Source of the DNA: Lepas anatifera
Lineage: Eukaryota; Arthropoda; Thecostraca; Lepadidae
NCBI GenBank assembly: GCA_034440635.1
Contig: JAOTON010002091.1
Span: 124,001 to 188,000, forward strand
Direction: 5' to 3'
Length of the DNA: 64,000 nucleotides
The notes beneath the pieces were generated by a model. The model was not told the DNA's origin. It did no database searches and saw nothing but the letters and a program-made list of their open reading frames with translations. The position numbers were made by a program, and so were the translations under genes. Of the stretch, positions 24,120 to 35,344 are shown in pieces; positions within the stretch are counted from its first letter, which is position 1, and every line of letters starts with the position of its first letter.

Positions 24120-24242
24120 GTGGCATCGCTACAGTCGCAGCTGGAGGAGAGAGACCACACCATCCACCTGCTGCAGCAGCAGATGGCCAAGTACGCCACA
24201 GTGCCGCTAGACGTCACCACCGTCGCCACACAGGCCACACAG
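24120..24242 (+). CDS. Internal exon: coiled-coil segment of an unidentified gene
   Basis: This 123 bp exon lies between a strong acceptor (TTCTCTCCTGCCAG) and a donor (GTACGC). It is open in phase 0 and encodes 41 residues. They begin VASLQSQLEERDHTIHLLQQ, then QMAKYATVP, and end TQATQ. The heptad pattern (L, L, I, L, M at a/d positions) indicates a coiled coil. The next exon (24683-24711) starts in the same phase. The upstream exons were not found; they may lie beyond the window, or within or before the duplicated segment. No family is recognised with confidence. A chance frame with both splice signals and a clean coiled coil is unlikely. Confidence 0.6.
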
Positions 24243-24455
24243 GTACGCGGGCGTTCTTGTGTCGTGTGTAGCCTAACCAGTTTTCTCGCCCTGTTGCTGG
24301 CACATATTATGCTGGGTTTGATGAATCATGCTGTGTGTAATTGCTATTCTTGAAACTGTCGATTTTTCAGCTTATCTTCACATCCTTGTGTTTCTGCATT
24401 ATGTTTGTCCCTGGTTGATGTTTCAACTTCCTCCGTGTTCCATCCATTGCGGCTG

Positions 24456-24616
24456 CCAGGGGTGGATCTAGGCGAAATTTTTGGGGGCAACCAGGGTCAA
24501 ATCGTGAATAACGTGTCTTTTTTTAAGAAAAGCATCCCAAATCAGGCCAAACTGTAAAAATGTACCGCTTTGGGCGGAGTAATGACTGCCTTGCCCCCTC
24601 CTGGATCCGCCACTGG
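24456..24616. mobile_element. Short MITE with GGATCC-like ends, in the intron
   Basis: The ends are CCAGGGGTGGATCTAGG and CCTGGATCCGCCACTGG, an imperfect inverted pair. It lies in the intron between two candidate exons and shares end sequences with 2438-2711 and 33084-33352. Confidence 0.6.
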
Positions 24617-24682
24617 CCACTGTTTTAAGACGTTGATTTAAGCTCTGTAACTATCCTGACGGTGGTTTTTTTCTGCCCACAG

Positions 24683-24711
24683 CCGGTGGCGGAAGATCCC
24701 CAAGTCATCAC
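24683..24711 (+). CDS. Short internal exon of the coiled-coil gene
   Basis: A 29 bp exon sits between TTTTTTCTGCCCACAG and the consensus donor GTGAGT. In the frame carried over from 24120-24242 it encodes PVAEDPQVI plus two bases of a Thr codon. Its phase fits the acceptor at 26175. It is short, so the evidence is the splice signals and phase agreement. Confidence 0.5.
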
Positions 24712-26174
24712 GTGAGTACAGAAACTATTTTACCTAAAACAAACCCATTGTCTTTAGAGCCTTTGTAGGATAACGGAAATATGGTATGGTGTGTATAAAT
24801 AATAGTATAAGCATGGAATAAAGATACCTGGAACGGAAGCCTCATTGATTTCTGGGACGCTTTATCTCTATTCCATGGTACAGGGATGTGTTTAAGTAGG
24901 CGGAAATGCCAGCGTTTTTTAATCTACCAGATTTAGGTATTTAGTATATTTCTGCTTACTTCTTAGTTTTTTCGTAGTCTTTTCTTTGTAGACATTGATG
25001 GGGGATCGGTTGTATAAAAACGCTGGAAATTTGGTAGATCTGCCTGTTAGACCTGTTCATAGGCTATGGCTAATGTAGTGGTTCGGCTTTGGTTAATTTG
25101 CGTTCACGATGAAAGCCTTTACCGTGGTTTCGGCCTTGTTTTTTTAGGTATCGGCCAAAGCCTGATCTTGAAGCGACTTTGAAGTTCACATCAAATTGAT
25201 CTGCGTTCATATTACCCGAACTTCATTCATTCAATTTCATTCACCCCCAAATTGATTCAACTTCAACTTTTCGTCCGCTGTTTTCGGTACCATCATTCTT
25301 GGCAGTTACAGTATTGCGGAGGTGATACTGTCCTGAATCTGGTCCTTATTTTTTAAAGATCAGGTGTCTTATAACGGTGCACTTCCCTTTTATTTATTAT
25401 TTTTAATGGATCTGAGTAAACTTCTTACATCACTAGCCTGGGGTACTGAGTTTTCTACTCACTTAAGATAGGAAACAAGATTATAATATTGCCAACATTG
25501 CTGGGGACAAACTTGCGGTAGTGATTGCGTAGGAGGTATGGCCGAGCATCATTTAAACATTCTTTCAATGATAAGAAAAAAATGGGAACTTTAAAATTTT
25601 CATTAACTTTATACCTAGGTACTTTGTACTTGAGACTTGAGGTTTTTTTGTATGTTGGGAAATGTGTTTAAATGTCAGTGTGCATTGGATGTAAAAATAT
25701 ATTGTCTGCCTATAAAACTGGTCTGTTTTTTTCTATGAAACACACCACCCCCTCACGTAATTTCCCTCCTGTATAGTCTGTTGCCAAAGTATCGTCCCAA
25801 TCATATGGTGTCGAACAGCTCACGATAATGGATTTTAGAGGCCCGTGCCTAATCGCCATCCTTTGGGTTTGAGGAGCTCCCAGTGATGGAGATTATATTG
25901 CTGATTAGGCATGAAGTTCTCAAACATTCTGAACTCTAAACAGCTCATTACCTGAGGGCAGGCACGATACTTATGCAATAGAATACACTGCCGTGCAAGG
26001 GAAGAAAGCTATCTCCAGTGTATTGACAATGATAGATTCTTGTTTCCTTTACATGACAGCACTACCCTCCCCTCATGACGCCCTCTGCCCTGTTACTGGA
26101 GCTACCCCCTCCCCTCTGTGAACATCGCCCCCTGGTGTTAACCTCTCCCACCTCTGCGCCCCGCGCTGCGTCAG
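24712..26174. other. Candidate intron
   Basis: This lies between the 29 bp exon and the terminal exon. It is AT-rich with no repeat recognised, and its last 100 bp are strongly pyrimidine-rich. An alternative acceptor near 26055 would add only a few codons before a stop. Confidence 0.45.
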
Positions 26175-26370
26175 GTTCAGGATTGGTCAGGTAGGAGCCG
26201 TGGACGCCTGTCTGGGTGTGCTTCTGTTGGCTGCCCCGCTGTACTTGTCCCTAGCCCTGCTCTGCTACCCGACACTCGATATCCCGGGAGGTATTATAGG
26301 CTTAGCGCTGTGCCTGCACCTCAGAAAGGCTTTGCTTCAGGGAATGCGACGCTTTTATTGTGGGGTTTGA
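26175..26370 (+). CDS. Terminal exon: transmembrane C-terminus of the coiled-coil gene
   Basis: The exon follows GCTGCGTCAG after a pyrimidine-rich tract. Its first base completes the Thr codon left by the 29 bp exon, and the frame then stays open for 64 residues to TGA. It reads FRIGQVGAVDAC, then the hydrophobic stretch LGVLLLAAPLYLSLALLCY, a PTLDIPGG linker, a second moderately hydrophobic stretch (IIGLALCL) and a basic tail (HLRKALLQGMRRFYCGV). With the upstream exon this predicts a coiled-coil protein anchored by its C-terminus in a membrane, perhaps by a hairpin. No polyadenylation signal was spotted close by. Confidence 0.55.
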
Positions 26371-26444
26371 ACCGAGAAAGCAAGAAGACAGGGTGTACCT
26401 GGCCATCTCTGATTGTTATTTTTTATATAAATTTTGTCCAACTT

Positions 26445-26555
26445 GTTCCTAGTACGGCTGTTGGAGTCTGAGTCTCACTAAAGTCCTCAGGGAACTTGTC
26501 ACGGAGACCCCGACCCCATCACCCGAACAGGCAACTCCCACAATGAAGGGATACT
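26445..26555 (-). repeat. SINE tail fragment
   Basis: The minus strand reads CATTGTGGGAGTTGCCTGTT, then GTCGGGGTCTCCGTGACAAG. It matches sequence flanking the SINE head at 18240-18290 and 18560-18620. Confidence 0.6.
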
Positions 26556-26719
26556 ATCATTAATTTGACATGTGGAACTCGCCATGTATGAGAAAATAGA
26601 TTTGAAAGAGCGGGTCCGGGCCCTCTAGCCCTGCATCGGCCGCAGTTACCACTGACGACACTCCGCGCGGCCTAACGGTTCATTGGGGGAATGGGAGGGG
26701 AGGCGTTAGGTAAGACGGT

Positions 26720-26926
26720 TTAAAAAGAAAATCTCTGTTGGTCCTCAAAATGTTGTTCAAACGTGTATTCGTAAAATGTGTAGAACAACACGGCAACGCA
26801 ATTCTGCTCCTGCACGATCTTGTCCAGGATTTTAGTGCTGACCTCCTCGATCTAGTCTGGAAGCTCCATGGTATCCAAATTGGTGAGAAACTCCAGGACG
26901 GCATCCTCGTCCATCAAGTCACCGCA
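26720..26926 (-). pseudogene. Thioredoxin/calsequestrin-like repeat exon with an in-frame stop
   Basis: On the minus strand an acceptor (CTGTCTCTCAG) is followed by CGDLMDEDAVLEFLTNL, then DTMELPD, a TAG stop (26852-26854), then IEEVSTKILDKIVQEQ and CVAVLFYT. The series 'acidic run, EFLT, IEEV, ML-DKI, VAVLFY' resembles the start of thioredoxin-fold repeats in calsequestrin/PDI-like invertebrate proteins; that match is from memory, not a search. After LFYT the expected pattern is lost and the frame ends in TAA at 26720. The stop and the missing remainder point to a pseudo-exon or decayed gene copy. A single base error at the TAG is the alternative. Confidence 0.5.
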
Positions 26927-28484
26927 CTGAGAGACAGTTGCCCCGTCTTGCCCACCCTGGACCATGTAGGGAGGCCATCCACAGTCGTTTGAGAGGCTCA
27001 AACACTACTGTGTGCGGTGTTGTAAATGTATCCCGAAATAGTATATATTTCAAAACGTGCCGTATTGAAGTCCTGCTTCAGTTATGCCGCCCGGACAAAA
27101 AAGTAACGTTTAACAAATAATGAAGAAATGCACAAAGCACGTTTTTGGTTAGATGTTTGATTATGCATATATTGATTTACGAACCGTGTTAGAAAATCAT
27201 TAGCACGGGAAACATGTGCTAATGTTATAATAATAGGAAATATGTTAAATGTCAAATAATATCAAAACATATATTTATTCTCGGTACAATTCAGTGCATT
27301 CTCTCACACTTCCCCACGACCAGTGACCTATACATGGAGGCGCTACGGGGTTCAAGCCCACCACCCCCACCCCAGCCTGAGCGCCTATAGTTATATAGTG
27401 GGAGGTTATTCGAGGTAAAGGTGGGATTGAGCCCCCCCTCCCCGAAATGAAAGTCTGTATCCGCCGCTGCCCAAAACTCTAATGTGACGGTTACGGAGAA
27501 TCAACGTTTATAGCAAATTCGACATGTACCCTACACTCGCTGATCCAGAGGGCGCTTTGATATATTGTTTTTTTCAGTTTGTCCTGGTATCAATTGTATG
27601 CCCGCCACAGCACGCCTGATGCTTGGTTATTTTATATGGATATCGCTTCTGGTAAACTCTCGCTATGTCGCTTTGCAATATCTCCTGGAATTGTCTCTGA
27701 GTATTTTTGGTGAGGCATGCCTGCTTGGTAAAGAAATATACGTTACAGCAGAACATCAGGTTATGAAATATTTCTTCATAACGTTATAAAGATGGAAATG
27801 TCTTGTTCGAAAGCTGCATAGGCATCGCGGATATTGTCATGTATTCATTTTGTCTTCGCTTTCTTCAGGCTTCGCCTTCTTCAGGTGGCTTAAACATTGT
27901 TTCGTTTCTATTGGACTGCATTTGCGCTGCTGCTTCTTTGTCTTGCGATGGTGTTTGTTTGGTGGATGCTCCACATCTATCCTACTAATGCATGTCTCGA
28001 TAGGAAAAAACTCAGTGTACAACCACGGATTGCTTGTAATTCTCAACGCGACGAATAGCTTAGTTCAAATCCAAATGAAGTAGGCATATTTCCTTTAATG
28101 CAAAATCAATGTCTGATTTGGAGAAGTGAGACACATTAGAGCTTAGGGTGGCGACTGCAGTTAGCTTTGGTGATGTTCTTAAGGCCGGGTTGTTGGAAGA
28201 CATTTCTGTCACGCTTCAATCCTGTGCTGTAGCACGGGCGGAGAACAGAAACACGGCCGATGCATGGTTGACCAGTCCACATCTGTATGTAGAGCTGATC
28301 CCCGGTTGTACATGACTGACCCCTGGCTGTATGCAGTTGGCTCCCGGCTGTTGGTGGTTGGTCGCCGACTATACCCTCAGCTTTGTCCGTCTCGAGCGGG
28401 GCTCATCTTGGCCCGGATAACTCGGGGCATGTCCTGGTGTCGCTGTTTTTTTCGATCGCACGTTAGTGTATGTATAATAATTAT
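26927..28484. other. Sequence without a recognised gene
   Basis: Decayed GC-rich repeat pieces lie at about 27330-27475 (GTATCCGCCGCTGCC resembles a MITE end). No open frame resembles a known protein. Confidence 0.4.
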
Positions 28485-28703
28485 TGTCGGGGTGTACCGA
28501 CGCACCGGCAGATTTTTTTGGGCGGGGGGAGTGGGGGGACTTACCGACGCACCAACTCCCAGGGCCATATGTATGTTGTCACCAACTCTCTCCCTGTTGG
28601 AAGAGTTTCTCGGTAGCCAGCTTGCTCCTTGTTCAGGGCAGCCGCCGGGCCTTGAACCCGGGTCGCCTGAATGGTCGCTTACCACTCCACTACCGCGCCC
28701 TCT
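28485..28703 (-). repeat. tRNA-derived SINE with partly duplicated tail
   Basis: The minus strand has a head GAGGGCGCGGTAGTGGAGTG, a B-box GGTTCAAGGCC, a body GGGAGAGAGTTGGTGACA, and a tail in which GTTGGTGCGTCGGTAAG and a second GGTGCGTCGGTACACC occur in series. The open frames that overlap it are by-products of the SINE. Confidence 0.75.
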
Positions 28704-28914
28704 GGTCCCGTAGATGTATGGCGGTGTGAATGTTATACACGCATTCGCCTCCGAGCTGTACTGTAGGTAAAAGAGCGTGTAACTTCGACGACTCCCATGC
28801 TCGGAGCTGTGGTGTCAAATGTTTGGCTTCTACGATAGACGAGTTGGTAATGTCTTACTGTTCCGCCAAATTACACCGTTTCGGGATGGATAGCAGGGAA
28901 CAGAACGCTGTTTA

Positions 28915-28970
28915 TTCTGGGCACCCGCCGGGACTTGAACCCGGGACATTTGCCTGAAGCGGGCGCTTAG
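28915..28970 (-). repeat. SINE fragment (B-box region only)
   Basis: The minus strand reads CCCGGGTTCAAGTCCCGGCG, identical in core to the SINE at 5757-5934. The body is missing. Confidence 0.55.
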
Positions 28971-29535
28971 TAGCATTGCATTTATTTTTCCTCGCATGCA
29001 AGTGGGAACTTTGTCGCTTATATCTGCCTGGGTTTAGTCAGCTGAGACGTCCTTCACTGCTCCTGAGCGTCTCTTAAGAGGTTGATTTATGCACCGATCT
29101 AAACTTTATCTATGCACCGATCTAACCTCATTTGTTATGTTCTGAATAAAAGATAAACTTGAGTTAATGAGTGAGACATGCTACTTCCATCTGGAAATAT
29201 GGTACAATTTTTGTTTATCAAGTTTAAACTACTATCAGAAACAAAATCCGTTTATAGGTGGGCTGAAGTTCTCGGAGAGCTTCATGGAGATGGGGCGTTG
29301 TCTGAAACATTAAAAAGAATGTCGTTTCACCCTAGGAAGATTCCGAAGAGAAAGAGTGTCCAAAATTCTGAAAATATTGTATATCTTGAATCTGGTTAGG
29401 GTTAAGGGTTATTCCTTCCTCATACATATAGGTGAAGCAATATAATAGAACCCAAGACAAACATTATTGTGTCTCCGCTTCTGTTTTGCGAGTCAAATAT
29501 AAGTCGTTGAAGTACCTAACTGTATCCCATTTCAG
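28971..29535. other. Sequence without a supported gene
   Basis: A plus-strand frame at 29178-29399 has a lysine/arginine-rich end, but no splice or homology support was seen. The rest is AT-rich. Confidence 0.35.
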
Positions 29536-29648
29536 AATTTGACTCACTCGCGTTCCCCATGTTAATGGTAGGCATGCCCTCTTCTTCAAGACGATACCGC
29601 TGTACACTACCACTGAGTGTGAACTCGCTTATTTCAGCGTATGCGCCG
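29536..29648 (+). other. Possible exon at the left edge of copy B
   Basis: CCCATTTCAG precedes and GTAAGTGAG follows a 113 bp stretch that is open in one frame (begins FDSLAFPMLMVGMP, ends NSLISAYAP). In copy A the same stretch has one extra T (GCTTTATTTCAG, near base 40 versus 29632), which would break this frame. It could be an exon intact only in copy B, a non-coding exon, or chance. Confidence 0.25.
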
Positions 29649-29887
29649 GTAAGTGAGCAACACCAATAGCAACTGGCGGCGTCTGGTCGCCATGGCAACG
29701 ACTCGCTCGGACTGCCGACATCGCGAACGCTCCGAGTCTCCAAGAAACGCGAACACGGTCGACTGGTGTGCTGTTTACCAGGACAGCATCTGTCCAATTA
29801 AAGACTGGTGCAGCAAAGACATGAGAAGTCTCCCGACGGGAAACCGGTATCATCTAGGAGGGCAACGGCTTAAGCGGGTCGTGCTCA

Positions 29888-31194
29888 GACACGAAGTGCT
29901 TGGCTGGTATAGAGGGTAGGCTTTGCTTTCATGTTGATTTGTTTTGACAAAGATCTGTCACAAAATCCGAATGCGGCCCCGTATAATCATTGGCGTGGAA
30001 AGATAGTAGTTGATTATCGTTAGACCTGCGTCCAAATCGGACTGATGGCTGCCAGTGGCGCAGGCCTTGAATTTTTCCCCTACATCGAAAGTATCCGTGT
30101 TTACTTGAATCTCGCGTTTGTTTGGGTTTTCGTGTGAGCAGCTTTGTGTCGGACGCCCTGTATTTGCCGTGAACCGAAGGTAAAAGACGCGAGTGTATAT
30201 AAAGATTGATCCCCAATGTCGCTTCCATTCCACAAATGAAACGATGCGTCGCTCGTGTTCGGCGTGAAATCCAGTGACTGGTGACTATCTGTGATCTTCG
30301 TGCTGCGTGCTGCGTGAAGAAACACTAAACCACTGAAAACGTGGAGAAAACCAGAGCGACGCTAGCGCCGCCTTTGTGCAACGGCAGCCGAGCGAACTGG
30401 AGAGCGGTGGAGTTGTGAGTTTGTGACATCACCGACAACAATGCCAAAGATTTTCGTGATGTGAATCGGCGTGATTTGTGTGTTGAAGAGAGTCTGCTAC
30501 AGAAAGAGAAAGATGTGAATGTGCGTAATGGGGTGAAATCTGTGGGTGCGTGAATTATTGGTGAGCTGAAGTCTTCAGATTGAGGAGTATGTGGTCATTT
30601 GGTGTGCGATGCGAGTTGTAGACCTGGCAATTTCAAAGAGCGATCAGATTATACAAGGGAAATATTCGATCGTGTGGAAAGGGCTGGGGATTTGGGTAGC
30701 AGCAACAGTGAGGTGGCCACAGCATACTGTAGTAAAATATCTGTTAACTATCGGTATTCAAAATTGGGCAAGCTGGAATTATTGAGGGGTAGTATAAACT
30801 TGTGCGTTTTCTTTCGTTTCCGGCTTCTTGTCACATCGGTGTTAACCTGGGTCTTAAACCTATGTGTGAACCAGCTTGATGGAGGACTCATGTTGCGATG
30901 GCGCCTTGGTTTTAGTTTTCAATCGTGTTTTGACAGATTCCCGGGGAAGCTCATATGACCTGCATCTGTGATTGTCCCTTGCATTCCGTTTATTTGCAGA
31001 CGGCGGTGTCGCTTGTACGTGTTGTGGTGCGAATCATTCCCTGGCTTCGAACGTAGAGTTCCTGCGGTGTTCTAAAGTAGCTGGATCCATTTATATGTGT
31101 CATTCCAGAATAAAGCTACGTGATTCTGTGCGATTTATCTGTTGTGGCGTTTTAGTCGATGGTACCACACTAGGGGGCGGAGCGGCGGAACTGA
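29888..31194. other. Non-coding part of the duplicated segment, copy B
   Basis: It matches 297-1604 with scattered substitutions. No supported gene. Confidence 0.5.
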
Positions 31195-31616
31195 AAGGGA
31201 ATGTGGCAGCTTGGTCGAATCCGGGAATTTAGTGTAATTAAGCGTAGCTTTAGCCGAAAATAATGAAACCGCTCATGATTTCTCTAAAAAATGTACAATA
31301 AGCTAAATATTTTGATTTTTAAAATACTTCTCTAGGAAAATAAATAAATATCCGCCTGTGGATGATGTCACGATCTGGCAACCACTACCATACCCGAAAC
31401 GCTTCAAGGGCTTCGAATGGCTGATGCTCATCGTGACCTCAGCATATGTCGTCACACCAGCAGCTCACAGCAATGGCCGCCTGGCGAGAGGTACATGAGA
31501 GGTACATTTCGGGTAGGTTTTAGCTTTTTTCTACGGAAATATGGAGTTCCAAGATTAATGATAAATAGAGTACCGGGTTTTCCAACTTGCTTTACAACTT
31601 GGCTATCTCAGTTAAA

Positions 31617-34217
31617 CAGAGGTGCAGAAACTTGCCAACTCTGCTACCGGAGTTTGTGACACATTTACGAAAATTGAGGTGCATAATTGTGACAAAATAG
31701 CGATCCTGACTGTATGGCTCAAGATCAAACCCCATATTTTCGAAATAGAGAATGAAGCGTGTAGGGAATATTTTAACTTAGCAGCTCTGTTCTTCAATTG
31801 CACAGCGTACCATTAGTAATACAATAGCCCTGTTCCACCTGTCAGCGCAGTTTTGTCAGCAGGACCTCTAACCTCTCCTCCAGAAAAGTAACATCAGCGC
31901 CATAATCGCCTCTTGCTTGTGGTAAGCAAAGGAAACTTAATCCTTTATACCATTAAAAAATATTAGGCTACACTTCGTGCACTTACGGTTTTTCATCAGC
32001 ACAAACAGCAGGCCATCAGCCCGTAAAACCTCTAGAACTAGTTCCCGGGGAGAGGCTACGGTCCTGTGACGTAGGCGCAACGCGGCCCGCTGATTGGTGC
32101 TGACAAAACTCTGCTGACAGCTGGAACAGGGCTAATATTGGTACTGTTTTCAGTTTCTACTAAAACGAGGGACCCCCGCTGCAGAAAACCCGCAAACCGC
32201 TGTCACAGTTGCCAGATTTTAACATACAGCCCAATGGGGCTGATTGTTAGTAGTTTGCAGAAAGTTGTCGCCTAGATACCGGAAATGTGACAGTCAATTT
32301 TTTCGAGAAATACACGATTGTAGGCATATTTAAGGCATTAACGATAACGCAGATACTTTATTAAGTACTTCTCTGTCCATTTTTTCAGATTAAATCATAT
32401 TTACAGTTTGAGTGTTCGATTTATTGGCCCGTATTTCTTCGAATTTAGTATTAAGTACGCCTAAAAGCTACTAATAAAAGTACTAAGTGAGTGAGAAAAT
32501 AAACATAGCTGGGCAGCAATTCTACTTAAACTGCGCAACAGCGACAAGACAAGTTAGAAATGTTTATGTGATGTAGAGCCTGCCAAAAATTTAAACAGAC
32601 GGGAAGCCACTTATTTTGAGGGTATATTCATTAGGTATATTTAAGATAAGTGCAGGCTAAAACTAGCTAGAATAAATATTGCTGCCCATGGCTAATCTAA
32701 GATGAATGTAGGCTATTGTAAGACTGATGCACTTTCATATATCAAGCTTGGTTTTTCATTCCTTAGCCTGCTTGTGCCTTAGTTTATTTGTGCCCTAGAT
32801 TGGTTAGATAGATTTGGAGCTGGAGGAAGTTAGGAGAGTTGGCGCCAGCAACAGGCTGGCAACAACAGTGATTCAGGTGAGTTTTCATGATCAAACTATC
32901 ATATCAATATTGTACAGATAGCAAATGTGTGCTAATGCAGTCCTCCACAAAGTGTTAACACCCACACTGGAGAGGGGCCTGGAACTAACGTGCACTGGAG
33001 GGGGCCGAGTAGACCCCCTTCTTATCTCAGAAAATCACAGCAAATCTCAGAAAGAAATAGACTTCGAAAAACGCTGGTTGGGGCATAGGCGGATCCAGGA
33101 TTGCCGATCGGGGGGCACCTTCCCGGGGAGGGGGCGCCATCCGGACCGGGGGGGGCGCCATCCGGACCAGGGGGCGCCACTTATGATCGGCAAAAGCTAT
33201 CAGGTGGGCGCCAAATCCTATCGGTGGGCGCCGGCTTTCGCATCATTGAGGGGGTGGGAAGCGACATTTCAGGGGGCGCCATCGACCTTTCAGGGGGCGC
33301 CGAGGGTCGATGGGGGGGCACGTGCCTCCCTTGCCCCCTGGATCCGCCTATGGGTTGGGGGTGTGTTGCTTACTCCCAGTGGTGGTAAGCAACACACAGG
33401 ACCTGAACTGCATGGAGTTAAAGCAGGATTTTGACTACACTGGATCTTTCTTTGGTATGTGAATTCCAATACCTCTGTACCTATTAGGACAATAGACATA
33501 ATTTTACATCTATGCAGGCTAGTTGCCTGAGAGTTCTTACTGCAAAAAGGAATGAACAGGCAGGTGATGATCGTGAGTGGGGTGCAAATTTTAAGCATTT
33601 GATGTGTTTATAAAAATGCTACCTAAGGTCCACTTTACCAACAAATTTTAGGTGTATCCAAATACTATGTTGACATTGACATTTTTCCCCTTTTGTTGAT
33701 ATGTGAGATAGAAGTTCAGTGGGGGGGGGGCGAAGCTGTGATCAGGGTTCCCAATTGTGTGTAGGTGTACGCCCCCATTCATAGATTAGTTCCCAATAAT
33801 AATTATTTTCACGATAATTGCCACATTTAATCATGGGGAAATGTACCATAATTGGAAACACTCCTTCCAAAAATGGAAACTTCTTCAAAAAGGAAATGCA
33901 TGTCTTTGGGGGAAACTGCAGTCAGAGTTACCAATAATAGTTATGACCCCAATACTGGAAAAAATGACCCATAATTGGAAATTTTCCTTCCAAAAACAAA
34001 AACATGATCTATAAATGAAAACTCAGTTTACTACTTTCATGCTGTAATAGTTTAGTGCTAGAACCTTGTCTGCTGCAAAAAGTAAGGGACAGGTAGAGGA
34101 CATTCAGCATATTGGAAATAGTATTCGAGTATGCAATTATTATTTCCAGCTCTGTGTGACAGAGGAGGCATACGTCGCATTGAGTTTGTGACAGCCAGCA
34201 TACTTTCTGCACCTCTG
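31617..34217. mobile_element. hAT-like non-autonomous element, 2.6 kb, copy B only
   Basis: The termini CAGAGGTGCAGAAA and TTTCTGCACCTCTG form a perfect 14 bp inverted pair. An exact 8 bp duplication, CAGTTAAA, flanks it (31609-31616 and 34218-34225). Copy A has the empty site with one CAGTTAAA (near 10453-10460). An 8 bp target duplication and CAGAG-type ends are hAT hallmarks. No transposase frame is visible. A MITE is nested at 33084-33352. Confidence 0.92.
33084..33352. mobile_element. MITE nested in the hAT-like element
   Basis: Ends CATAGGCGGATCCAGG and CCTGGATCCGCCTATG are a near-perfect inverted pair. The interior has repeated GGGGGCGCCA motifs. Same family as 2438-2711. Open frames here are repeat-derived. 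Confidence 0.8.
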
Positions 34218-34260
34218 CAGTTAAAATCACGTTATAAAGGTGCCACATTCCCTTGAAGGA

Positions 34261-34345
34261 GATGGGACGATGGGACGGGACCGCGGGGAATAGAGCTGCA
34301 GGGACGGAACCGCGGGAAATAGAGCTGCAGGGGACGGGACCGCAG
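34261..34345. repeat. Short GC-rich tandem repeat, copy B
   Basis: Counterpart of 10503-10585, with about three units of roughly 30 bp. Confidence 0.7.
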
Positions 34346-35100
34346 AGATATAACGCCCGGCGCTCTACACGGTGTTGCCTGGGGGGATCGTATGGGGCTT
34401 CGCGTTTTTTTCATCAGAAGTGGAGGTTCTGACGTTTAACTGTGTGTGCACTTTTCTGTTTGTTTTGTTATTCACCTACACTGTGATTTATTGACACAAA
34501 AGCTAAACGAATCAGCTAATCCTACGTGTATCTTACCTCAGATTGAGCGCGTTCAACAATCGTACTGTTTTGGACGCTATATAATCTTAAGAGGTTGGTG
34601 CGCCCGCTAAGCCCAAATAACTAACTAACGCTGGGATATAACTGCAGGGGCTAGTGTCAGAGCTGCAGGGGTCCCAATGTCAGAGCAGAGTGCCTGCAGT
34701 AAATGCATAGGCAGAGGCTGTTTCAAGCCTGTGGCGTGGTAGGTTTGAGCCGTCGCCCCCTAACTCCAATGAATTTATAGATTCTCCTCCGGTCTAAATC
34801 GTCCGCAGTCATTTATTTGTATTTGCTACGAACACTTCCGCACATACGGTGGTTTGTCAAGCGCCGTCGTAATGTACGTGAAGTGATGGAGACTATGGAA
34901 GGAGACGGTAAGGATTAGAATGATCTTAGATTAGGTATTTGTATGTTAACCTGGTATAATTATATCCTAGATCATTCAATTCGTCCTACCGAGAGGAAGC
35001 GAGTGGCATCTAACCATTGACTCTAACTCAACTCTGCCACACGCTTACAGCCCAGAAACAATTCTCTTATCTGTCACATTCTTTGATCCGTCATGACCTC

Positions 35101-35213
35101 AATATTGACCCGAGCCGAAAAGTGACTGATTTAGATTCTACATTATTTGTTATGAGCAATATTGACCCGAGCCGAAAAGCGACTGATTAAGATTCTGCAT
35201 TATTTGTTATGAG
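35101..35213. repeat. 57 bp local duplication, copy B only
   Basis: Two units, each starting AATATTGACCCGAGCCGAAA and ending TATGAGC, lie side by side. Copy A has one unit at 11338-11395. Confidence 0.9.
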
Positions 35214-35344
35214 CTCTCCACCAGCATTCGCGTTTTTTCGCTATTTCGCACAGTAGCAGAGGTTTGTTTGATCCCCCCCACTGGGGCGAAGGTGGCTTGG
35301 GGCCCACTGGGGCGAGTGTTACCACTTGCTGTGAAGGGGGCCTT

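Larger units (their letters stand above)
31195..34254. repeat. Inverted-end repeat, unit 1 of copy B, split by a hAT-like insertion
   Basis: Ends AAGGGAATGTGGCAGC (31195) and GGTGCCACATTCCCTT (34254). It is the counterpart of 1605-10490. Here it is cut by the element at 31617-34217, while copy A is cut at a different point by a different element. Confidence 0.8.

Noticed and set aside
26055..26085. Alternative terminal exon after ACATGACAG
   Set aside because: It would end the protein within six codons and would orphan the long in-phase transmembrane frame that starts at 26175, so it is less likely, though not excluded.
28264..28713. 149-codon plus-strand frame
   Set aside because: Its second half is the antisense of a tRNA-derived SINE.
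32925..33434. 169-codon plus-strand frame inside the hAT-like element as a transposase
   Set aside because: Most of it is the GC-rich MITE; it lacks hAT transposase motifs.
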